A stretch of DNA of 5,628 nucleotides from positions 1-5,628 of the forward strand of contig SFZC01000118.1 in NCBI GenBank assembly GCA_004558955.1. Direction: 5' to 3'. The number at the start of each line of letters is the position of its first letter. Position 1 is the first letter of the stretch. Position numbers and translations under genes: made by a program. Shown piece by piece: positions 1 through 5,523 of the stretch. Source of the stretch: a bacterium. GTDB lineage: Bacteria > Cyanobacteriota > Vampirovibrionia > Gastranaerophilales > Gastranaerophilaceae. The notes under the pieces are model-generated. The model ran no database searches. It was not told the DNA's origin and saw only the letters and a list, made by a program, of their open reading frames with translations.

Positions 1-1
1 T

Positions 2-121
2 CGCTTTGTCTTTCCTGAAGAAGTTGTTTTAAGAATTGAATTTATAAAATTTGCAAGCGTATCACCAATTCTACAACCCCTTCAGGTTGATATGAACATG
101 ATGTTGATGATATTTTTGTAA
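2..121 (+). CDS. Possible 3' end of an unidentified gene entering from the left edge (weak)
   Basis: One plus-strand frame is open from the window edge to a TAA at 119-121 and would give a 39-residue C-terminal tail starting RFVFPEEVVLRIEF and ending in a Met-rich stretch (MNMMLMIFL). I recognise no family. If real, it would converge on the minus-strand gene ending at 187, leaving about 65 bases between the two stops. It overlaps the His-rich minus-strand frame at 71-133, and I expect only one of the two to be real. Forty open codons at an edge in AT-rich DNA is weak support. Confidence 0.2.
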   Translation, partial: RFVFPEEVVLRIEFIKFASVSPILQPLQVDMNMMLMIFL

Positions 122-133
122 AAAGTTTTTCAT
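71..133 (-). CDS. Tiny His-rich reading frame behind a good ribosome binding site (tentative)
   Basis: On the minus strand an AAAAGGA motif lies about six bases upstream of an ATG. The frame encodes 20 residues, MKNFLQKYHQHHVHINLKGL, then TAG. Four of residues 9-14 are His (H9, H11, H12, H14). It is co-directional with the gene ending at 187, and the 53-base gap resembles the 54-base gap between the previous two minus-strand genes. It could be a His-rich leader peptide, the start of a gene broken by a frameshift at the GGGG run at 77-80, or chance. No U-tract terminator is visible in the 70 bases that follow on the minus strand, so the attenuator reading is not supported beyond the peptide itself. 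Confidence 0.22.
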   Translation of the reverse strand: MKNFLQKYHQHHVHINLKGL

Positions 134-186
134 AATTTTCCTTTTTTTGATAAGTAATTATAAAAATAAACCGAAGAAAAAGTCAA

Positions 187-609
187 CTAGGCTTCTTCAT
201 CAATATTTGCAGAATCGTCTGCAACTTTTGCAGCTTGCTCTTGTGCTAAAGCATCAGCCTTTGCCGCACGTTTTTTATTGGTTCTATTATCTAACCATTG
301 ACCAAACAAAAGACCGCCGACAACATCAATAGCTACCGCTGCCGCACCAACCGCCATAGCAGCTTTAGTTGAGAACTTTTTACCGAGCATTTGCTCTAAC
401 GAATTTTGAATAATTTTAACAGATGAAAATTCTTTCAAAATACCTCTTACTGCCGGGTCTTTAATAGTGCGTTTTGCAACAACTGGAAGTGCCAATTCTG
501 CAGCCGTAACGGCTAAAAGTCCTACTGTTGCTCTGTTTGTTGCTTTGTATTGATTGCCATTTTCTGTTGTTGCAGTGTAACCGAACGGATTTAATCTTTG
601 TACATTCAT
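187..609 (-). CDS. Unrecognised 140-aa small membrane-associated protein with two hydrophobic segments
   Basis: I do not recognise a characterised family. The protein starts MNVQRLNPFGYTATTENGNQ, a polar N-terminus with an NPFGY motif at residues 7-11. A first hydrophobic stretch spans about residues 28-45 (Val/Leu/Ala-rich). A central polar stretch with several Lys follows at 46-80. A second Ala/Gly/Val-rich hydrophobic stretch spans about 83-106 and carries one buried acid, D95. The tail at 107-140 is charged: basic around NKKRAAK, then acidic, ending IDEEA. There is no signal-peptide cleavage site or lipobox. Two membrane-inserted helices are inferred, though the segments are Ala/Gly-rich and could instead be membrane-associated. 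The ATG at 609 is chosen because AGGAGA lies nine bases upstream. It follows the DUF167 gene by 54 bases on the same strand and may be co-transcribed with it. Coding seems sure; function is unknown. Confidence 0.85.
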   Translation of the reverse strand: MNVQRLNPFGYTATTENGNQYKATNRATVGLLAVTAAELALPVVAKRTIKDPAVRGILKEFSSVKIIQNSLEQMLGKKFSTKAAMAVGAAAVAIDVVGGLLFGQWLDNRTNKKRAAKADALAQEQAAKVADDSANIDEEA

Positions 610-617
610 TTAATAAT

Positions 618-623
618 TCTCCT
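618..623 (-). promoter_or_regulatory. Shine-Dalgarno site of the 140-aa membrane protein gene
   Basis: On the minus strand AGGAGA precedes the ATG at 609 with an AT-only spacer of about nine bases. The ATAGGAGAAT context matches the site ahead of the NfeD-like gene at 3268-3273, which supports both the start and the typical initiation signal used in this genome. Confidence 0.75.
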
Positions 624-663
624 ATGTTTATGTTTATTTCAAATTTAAACATATTTTATTTTG

Positions 664-951
664 CTATTTGGTAAAAGTTTCCGTTACAAATTTTAATTTT
701 TCATCATCTGTTATTTCAAACAAAATAGTTTTCTCTTTTGAGGTTTCGCCTTTTAGAATTTTTATGGAAGTTTTCGGAATTTTGAATTTCTTTGACAAAA
801 ATTCAATCAACGCTTTGTTTGCTTTGCCTTCTACAGGTTGAGCGGTAATTTTTATCTTTGCGAAATCTTCTTCCAAAATAATTTCATTGGATTTTGAATT
901 TGGAGAAATTTTTATGCGTAACATTAACCCGTCTTTTGTTTGCTTAATCAT
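664..951 (-). CDS. DUF167/YggU family protein
   Basis: This 95-residue protein has the compact layout of the DUF167 (YggU, UPF0235) family. An N-terminal strand carries the SPNSKSNEI motif at residues 16-24 (family consensus: P-x-[AS]-[SK]-x-[ND]). The core signature PVEGKANKALIEFLSK sits at residues 39-54, and the ILKGETSKEK motif at about 65-74. The length is normal for the family, which has an alpha/beta fold and no established biochemical role. No transmembrane segment is present and it is probably cytosolic. The start at 951 is chosen because MIKQTKDGLMLRIKISP aligns with the usual family N-terminus. The only other nearby ATG, at residue 10, would remove the first strand. No Shine-Dalgarno is visible before either, and a -10-like TATGAT lies 11 bases upstream, so leaderless or near-leaderless translation is possible. 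It is divergent from rel. Confidence 0.93.
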   Translation of the reverse strand: MIKQTKDGLMLRIKISPNSKSNEIILEEDFAKIKITAQPVEGKANKALIEFLSKKFKIPKTSIKILKGETSKEKTILFEITDDEKLKFVTETFTK

Positions 952-962
952 AAAACAAGTTT

Positions 963-968
963 ATCATA
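963..968 (-). promoter_or_regulatory. Possible -10 element of the DUF167 gene
   Basis: On the minus strand TATGAT lies at 968-963, 11 bases upstream of the ATG at 951. A transcript starting about seven bases downstream would have a leader of only a few bases, in keeping with the missing Shine-Dalgarno. No good -35 hexamer is found 16-18 bases further upstream, so the call is weak. Confidence 0.25.
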
Positions 969-1011
969 AACAGGTTTTCTAATCCTTTTAGATGAAATTT
1001 CTCGGGTTTTG

Positions 1012-1040
1012 TTGAAAATCCTGAATATAATTTATATCAT
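1012..1040 (+). promoter_or_regulatory. Candidate promoter of the rel-NfeD-flotillin group
   Basis: TTGAAA at 1012-1017 is separated by 17 bases from TATCAT at 1035-1040, a good match to a housekeeping sigma-factor promoter. Transcription would begin around 1047, nearly at the rel ATG (1050). A second -10 possibility is the perfect TATAAT at 1026-1031, which has no matching -35 but would give a leader of about 11 bases. Either choice leaves little or no room for a Shine-Dalgarno, and none is visible. Confidence 0.45.
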
Positions 1041-1049
1041 AAGTCTATT

Positions 1050-3269
1050 ATGTCAGATGTTGAAAAATTTAAAGAAGTAAAAGAGCTAATGCTTGCACAA
1101 AAGCACTCTCCGGAAGAGATTGCACAAGTTGAAAAGGCTTATAAATTTGCAAAAAAGCTCCACGATGGTCAATTTAGGGTATCTGGTGAACCGTATATTA
1201 TTCACCCATGTGAGGTTGCCAGAATACTTGCAAATCTAAAAGTAGATACGCATACACTTGTTGCAGCGTATTTGCACGATATTTTGGAAGATACCGACAC
1301 CAAACCCGAAACCATTGAAAATCTTTTCGGAACAGACGTATTAAATATTGTTCAAGGGGTTACAAAACTCGGCAAACTCCAATTCAAATCGAAAGAAGAA
1401 CGTCAAGCCGAAAACTTCCGTCGCCTATTTATCGCAATGGCAAACGATATTCGAGTAATATTTTTGAAACTTGCTGACAGATTGCACAATATGCGAACTC
1501 TTAATTTTATGGAGCCAGCAAAACAGAAAAAAATTGCTCAAGAAACAATCGACATTTTTGCACCGCTTGCAAACCGATTAGGTATCTATAAAATTAAAGC
1601 AGAACTTGAAGATTTATCCCTAAAATATCTTGAACCCGAAAAATATTACGAAATTGTACAACTTGTTGCTCAAACAAAAGCGGCAAGAGAAGAAACCGTA
1701 AATCTTTTGATAGATAAGATTTCTCAAGACGTCAAGAAAAGCGGAATTGAAGCACAAATTACCGGACGTGCAAAACATTATTACAGTATTTATGCAAAAA
1801 TGAAACGTCAAAATATCACATTTGACGACCTGTACGACATAACAGCAGTTCGTGTAATAGTCAACACGGTTAGAGAATGTTACGAGGTTTTAGGTTTAAT
1901 TCACTCACAATTTAAACCTATTCCGGGGAGGTTTAAGGATTACATCGCAATGCCAAAAGGCAACATGTATCAATCTTTGCACACTTCCGTCATAGGTCCT
2001 CGCTCAAAACCGTTAGAGGTTCAAATCAGAACTTGGGAAATGCACCAAGTCGCAGAATATGGTATCGCAGCTCACTGGAGATACAAAGAAAAAGGTTCTC
2101 AAAAAGCGGACAATGCGGCAGACATGAAATTTTCGTGGATGCACAAACTTGTTGAATACGAAAAAGAAATGAAAAACGCCGAAGACTATGTAAAAAGCGT
2201 TAAATTAGACTTATTCTCAGATCAGGTTTTTGCATTCACACCGAACGGTGATGTTTTAGACTTGCCTAAAAATGCTACCCCCGTTGACTTTTCATACAGA
2301 ATCCACTCAGATGTCGGTCATAAAACAGTCGGAGCACTCGTAAACGGCAGAATCGTTCCGTTAAATACAAAACTTAATAACGGTGATATTGTTGAAATTT
2401 TAACTTCTAAAACGCCGTCACCACGACTTGATTGGTTGACTTTTGTAGTTACCAAGCAAGCGTCCCAAAAAATTCGTCAATGGTTCAAGAAAAATAATCG
2501 TGAAGAACACGTCAAACTCGGCAAAACTAACCTTGAACACGAATTGACCAAAGCGGTTTTTGATGAATATGTAAAACAAGGCGAATTTGAAAAAATTGCT
2601 AAAACAATGAATTACCAATCCGCAGAAGATTTGTTTGCGGCTCTCGGGTACGGAGAAACAACGGTTAACAAGGTTACAAACAAACTCAAAAAGCCGAAAG
2701 AAAAAACTATTGAGGAAAATTTCAAAAACTCAAGAAGAAAGAACTCCGAAAAAGATATCATTGGGCTAGAAGGTTTGATGTATTCGTTTGCAAGATGTTG
2801 TTCCCCAATTCCGGGCGAACCGATTGTAGGTGTTGTAACCCGTTCTAAAGGGGTTTCCGTTCACAGAGCGGATTGTAAAACTTTAGAAACTATCCCAACC
2901 GAACGCTTAATGCAAATTCAATGGGCGGGAGTTAATACAAACAAAACATATAACACGACAATAAGAATTGAAACCGCCGAAAAATTAGGACTGTTGAAGG
3001 ACGTAATTTCAGCAGTATCAGATAACAATACAAACATTGTTAGTGCAAATATCAAAACGAAAAACCATGTCGGAATTATCGAAATCGGACTGGAACTTGA
3101 TAATATTGATACCTTAAAAAAAGTTATTGCATGTATTCAATCGTTGCCTGATGTTTATAGCGTAAAAAGAATACAAACCTCTTCAAGCATGGTCAAGAAA
3201 AGTTCACCGACAAAGAGTTCAAAATCTTATAAACACAAAAAGACTACAAAGAAAAAAGACGAATCATAG
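1050..3269 (+). CDS. rel: Bifunctional (p)ppGpp synthetase/hydrolase, RelA/SpoT family
   Basis: This is the long-form stringent-response enzyme, which transfers pyrophosphate from ATP to GDP or GTP and also hydrolyses (p)ppGpp. At 739 residues it is of normal full length. The N-terminal HD hydrolase domain keeps its metal and catalytic residues: H52, H76-D77, E80-D81, and D143 in LADRLHNM. The synthetase domain has GRAKH (239-243), the YDITAVRV block with D263, and E323 in EVQIRT. The RFKD motif at 294-297 is the RxKD form found in bifunctional Rel/SpoT rather than the ExDD form of dedicated RelA. Next come a TGS domain (about 389-450), a helical region, a Cys/His zinc-finger-like block (C583, C584, H605, C609) and an ACT domain (about 633-708). 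The last 29 residues are a Ser/Lys-rich basic tail. The ATG at 1050 is used because an in-frame stop lies at 993 with no start codon between. No Shine-Dalgarno is present. Both activities are predicted intact. Confidence 0.97.
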   Translation: MSDVEKFKEVKELMLAQKHSPEEIAQVEKAYKFAKKLHDGQFRVSGEPYIIHPCEVARILANLKVDTHTLVAAYLHDILEDTDTKPETIENLFGTDVLNIVQGVTKLGKLQFKSKEERQAENFRRLFIAMANDIRVIFLKLADRLHNMRTLNFMEPAKQKKIAQETIDIFAPLANRLGIYKIKAELEDLSLKYLEPEKYYEIVQLVAQTKAAREETVNLLIDKISQDVKKSGIEAQITGRAKHYYSIYAKMKRQNITFDDLYDITAVRVIVNTVRECYEVLGLIHSQFKPIPGRFKDYIAMPKGNMYQSLHTSVIGPRSKPLEVQIRTWEMHQVAEYGIAAHWRYKEKGSQKADNAADMKFSWMHKLVEYEKEMKNAEDYVKSVKLDLFSDQVFAFTPNGDVLDLPKNATPVDFSYRIHSDVGHKTVGALVNGRIVPLNTKLNNGDIVEILTSKTPSPRLDWLTFVVTKQASQKIRQWFKKNNREEHVKLGKTNLEHELTKAVFDEYVKQGEFEKIAKTMNYQSAEDLFAALGYGETTVNKVTNKLKKPKEKTIEENFKNSRRKNSEKDIIGLEGLMYSFARCCSPIPGEPIVGVVTRSKGVSVHRADCKTLETIPTERLMQIQWAGVNTNKTYNTTIRIETAEKLGLLKDVISAVSDNNTNIVSANIKTKNHVGIIEIGLELDNIDTLKKVIACIQSLPDVYSVKRIQTSSSMVKKSSPTKSSKSYKHKKTTKKKDES

Positions 3270-3273
3270 GAGA
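3268..3273 (+). promoter_or_regulatory. Shine-Dalgarno of the NfeD-like gene overlapping the rel stop
   Basis: AGGAGA begins inside the TAG stop codon of rel (3267-3269) and lies eight bases before the ATG at 3282. Ribosomes terminating on rel therefore arrive on the next gene's initiation site, which suggests translational coupling and a shared transcript. Confidence 0.8.
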
Positions 3274-3281
3274 ATAAAATT

Positions 3282-3842
3282 ATGTCAATTTCACTAACTA
3301 ACGATACCGTAATTGCGGCGTACTATTACTTAGCAATTTTTTCAACACTCGTTTTCGCAATAAAATTGGGCCTTTTCACAATTACTGGCGGAGATAGTGA
3401 AGTTATTGCAGATTTTAATTCTGAAATCGACACTGATTGCTCGTTCAATTTTGTATCTATTCAATCAGTTTTGGCATTTTTTATGGCGTTTGGTTGGATG
3501 GGTTATGCAGGACTAAAACAGTTCGGATTTTCTCACATTGTTAACGTCTTGGTCGCAATTTTAGTCGGACTTGCGTTTATGGCAGGAACAGCATTTTTGA
3601 TGTTCAGCGTAAAAAAATTAGAAAAAAATGTTAAAAAAGATTATTCAAAAGCTTTGAACCAAATCGGCAAAGCATACACTCAATTTGCACCAAAATCAGA
3701 AGGGCAAATAGAAATAGACATCAATGAACAATTATCGGTTGTAAATGCGATAAATTCAACTGACGAAGAAATAAAAGCATTCACCCCGATAAAGGTTGTA
3801 AAAGTTAAAAACGAAACTTTATTTATAGAAAAAGCAGAATAA
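3282..3842 (+). CDS. NfeD/YuaF-like membrane protein, flotillin partner
   Basis: The 186-residue protein has three predicted transmembrane helices at about 11-33, 57-77 and 84-109. Helix 2 carries the SIQSVLAFFMAFGWMGYAGL segment typical of YuaF-type proteins, preceded by an acidic loop (NSEIDTD). A short basic linker (KKLEKNVKKD) leads into a small beta-rich region at about 126-184. Its GKAYTQFAPKSEGQIEI start and FTPIKVVKVKNETLFIE end match the NfeD C-terminal OB-like domain. The length is close to that of Bacillus YuaF. In that family the protein is encoded beside a flotillin and works with it in membrane organisation and stress response; it lacks the ClpP-like protease domain of long NfeD proteins. 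The start is fixed by the AGGAGA at 3268-3273. It lies 12 bases after rel and 40 bases before the flotillin gene. Membrane topology and partnership are inferred from family and context. Confidence 0.88.
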   Translation: MSISLTNDTVIAAYYYLAIFSTLVFAIKLGLFTITGGDSEVIADFNSEIDTDCSFNFVSIQSVLAFFMAFGWMGYAGLKQFGFSHIVNVLVAILVGLAFMAGTAFLMFSVKKLEKNVKKDYSKALNQIGKAYTQFAPKSEGQIEIDINEQLSVVNAINSTDEEIKAFTPIKVVKVKNETLFIEKAE

Positions 3843-3870
3843 AAGAAAAATCAATAATCAAACAAAAAGA

Positions 3871-3878
3871 AAAGGAGG
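3871..3878 (+). promoter_or_regulatory. Strong Shine-Dalgarno of the flotillin gene
   Basis: AAAGGAGG is a near-perfect anti-16S match, followed by only four A residues before the ATG at 3883. It is the strongest site in the window and suggests higher translation of the flotillin than of its upstream neighbours. Confidence 0.8.
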
Positions 3879-3882
3879 AAAA

Positions 3883-5418
3883 ATGTTTGGATTAATAGTT
3901 ACAGCAGCACTCGTATTGATTTCTTGCTTTATATTTATAGCAAATCAATACAAAAGATGCCCGTCAAACAAAATTATCGTAGTTTACGGTAAAACAGGCG
4001 GAGAAAAAACCGCAAAATGTGTACACGGCGGCGGAACTTTTATTATCCCGCTAATTCAGGATTACGGAGTACTTTCACTTGAACCTATGACAACAGATAT
4101 TGACTTACGAGGAGCTTTGTCAAAGGGTAATATCCGTGTAGCAGTACCGTCAACCTTTACTTTTGGTATTTCTACAGACCCTAAAATTATGATTAACGCA
4201 GCAGAACGTTTGCTAGGATTGACAAAACCCGATGTAATTACTCAGGCAAGCGATATTATTTTAGGTCAATTACGTCTTGCTATTGCAACATTGACAATCG
4301 AAGAAATTAACCAAGACAGAGAAAAATTTCTCGAACAAATCAACGCTAACGTAAACACAGAGCTTAATAAAATCGGTCTTGAAATTATCAACGTAAACAT
4401 CAAAGATATTACAGATGAATCAGGCTATATCGATGCAATCGGTAAAAAAGCCGCAGCAGAAGCAATCAACAAGGCAAAAGTTGAAGTTGCACAACAAGAA
4501 AAACTCGGTGCAGTCGGTGAAGCGTCTGCCAACAAAGAAAAAGAAGTTCAAGTGGCAGAACAACTTGCTCAAACTGCGATTGGTAAAACAAATGCGGAAA
4601 AAGAGCAAAGAGTTCAAACTGCAAACATCAATTCAACAGCCGTAATTGGTGAAGCGGAAGCAAATAAAGTAAAAGAAGTTGAAGTAGCAGAACAACTTGC
4701 TCAAACCGAAATCGGTAAAACAAGTGCAATGAAAGAACAACGTATTCAAACCGCTAACCTTGAAGCTCAAGCAGTTGAAGGTGAAAATATTTCAAAAGCA
4801 AATATTGCCGAATACAACGCAACTTTGGCAGTAAAACAGGCCGATGCTTTCAGAGAAGGAGAAGTAGCGAAAGCAAACGCACAAAGAGATGTTTTACTTG
4901 CTCAAAAAGAACAGGAAGAAGCAAAATTGAAAAAAGAAGAACTTGCAAGACAAGAAGTTGAAAAACTTAAAGTTCAAGTTCAAGCAGATGCGGAAGCAGA
5001 AAAAGCAAGACGTATCGCTCTCGGTGAAGCAGATGCAATCAAAGCAAAATACTTTGCGGAAGCAGAAGGTGTTAAAGCTGTTTTGGAAGCAAAAGCAAAA
5101 GGTTATCAAGACCTTGTTAAAATTTCTAATAACAGACCTGAAATCGCTACAAGCTTCCTTATGATTGAAAAAATCGAAAAAATCGTTGAAAAACAGGTTG
5201 ATGCAATCAAAAACATCAAATTTGATAAGATTACGGTTTGGGACGGCGGAACCGGTACCGCTAACGGTTCAACCACCGCTAACTTTATGAAAGATCTTAT
5301 CAAATCATTACCAGCAATGCACGACTTGGCAGGACAAGCAGGCATCGAACTTCCTCAAATTTTGGGCAAAGTTGAAGGTGCTGAAGAACCTAAACAGGCT
5401 CAAGAGGCTAAAGAATAA
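3883..5418 (+). CDS. Flotillin (SPFH/band 7 family membrane scaffold protein)
   Basis: Flotillins oligomerise on the inner face of the membrane and organise functional membrane microdomains. This protein has 511 residues, about the length of Bacillus FloT/YuaG. Residues 3-20 form a hydrophobic membrane anchor, followed by the conserved YKRCPSNKIIVVYGK segment (23-37), where C25 is a family residue. The SPFH/PHB domain runs to about 185, including the GGGTFIIPLIQ block and the INVNIKDITD end strand. A long Glu/Ala/Lys/Gln-rich coiled coil extends over about 187-410 and includes a 44-residue tandem duplication. The C-terminal part (about 412-490) contains NRPEIATSFLMIEKIEKI and a Gly/Thr-rich turn, WDGGTGTANGST, as is usual for flotillins, then an acidic tail. 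The start is set by AAAGGAGG. Its position after the NfeD-like gene matches the established yuaF-yuaG arrangement. Orthology to floT specifically, rather than to another flotillin subgroup, is not certain, so no symbol is given. Confidence 0.95.
   Translation: MFGLIVTAALVLISCFIFIANQYKRCPSNKIIVVYGKTGGEKTAKCVHGGGTFIIPLIQDYGVLSLEPMTTDIDLRGALSKGNIRVAVPSTFTFGISTDPKIMINAAERLLGLTKPDVITQASDIILGQLRLAIATLTIEEINQDREKFLEQINANVNTELNKIGLEIINVNIKDITDESGYIDAIGKKAAAEAINKAKVEVAQQEKLGAVGEASANKEKEVQVAEQLAQTAIGKTNAEKEQRVQTANINSTAVIGEAEANKVKEVEVAEQLAQTEIGKTSAMKEQRIQTANLEAQAVEGENISKANIAEYNATLAVKQADAFREGEVAKANAQRDVLLAQKEQEEAKLKKEELARQEVEKLKVQVQADAEAEKARRIALGEADAIKAKYFAEAEGVKAVLEAKAKGYQDLVKISNNRPEIATSFLMIEKIEKIVEKQVDAIKNIKFDKITVWDGGTGTANGSTTANFMKDLIKSLPAMHDLAGQAGIELPQILGKVEGAEEPKQAQEAKE
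4516..4773 (+). repeat. Internal 44-residue tandem duplication in the flotillin coiled coil
   Basis: Residues 212-253 and 256-297 align at a constant 44-residue (132-base) spacing, with 31 of 42 positions identical by eye. Shared blocks include VAEQLAQT, IGKT and KEQR followed by QTAN. The DNA copies share a 20-base identical run beginning at 4555 and 4687 but differ mostly at third positions elsewhere, so the duplication is not recent. Confidence 0.8.
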
Positions 5419-5523
5419 AAGATATTTTGTGTAGTTTATTATTTGTATGTGCAAAAGAAAATATAGAATTAGCATATCCAACACAAACATTATATGTAAG
5501 AAAGGATGATATTAAAAATTAAA
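5419..5523 (+). other. Intergenic region between flotillin and the patatin-like start
   Basis: This 105-base AT-rich gap has no GC-rich hairpin with a T-run, so no intrinsic terminator for the flotillin gene is evident. A weak -10-like TAGAAT lies at 5464-5469 with no convincing -35. The right part (from 5489) is the left arm of the terminal inverted repeat. Confidence 0.5.

Noticed and set aside
119..186. T-rich tract and a GAAGAA/TTCTTC pair after the 140-aa protein gene
   Set aside because: The stem is only six bases with a 14-base loop that contains the stop codon region, and there is no GC-rich core. It is too weak to call a terminator.
147..332. Plus-strand 61-codon frame
   Set aside because: It has no ribosome binding site, is low-complexity Lys/Gln/Leu in composition, and lies antisense to the well-supported minus-strand gene: a shadow frame.
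629..653. AT-rich hairpin (8-bp stem, 9-base loop) between the two minus-strand genes
   Set aside because: The stem is almost all A/T and lacks a T-run in the right place. In DNA this AT-rich such stems are expected by chance, so I do not call a terminator or attenuator.
961..1049. Shared operator between rel and DUF167
   Set aside because: I found no convincing dyad in the divergent region beyond short A/T matches.
4420..5109. Minus-strand Phe/Cys-rich frames opposite the flotillin coiled coil
   Set aside because: These are the antisense of GAA/AAA/GCA-rich coding sequence, which naturally yields long Phe/Cys/Leu frames. They have no start signals and no recognisable family.
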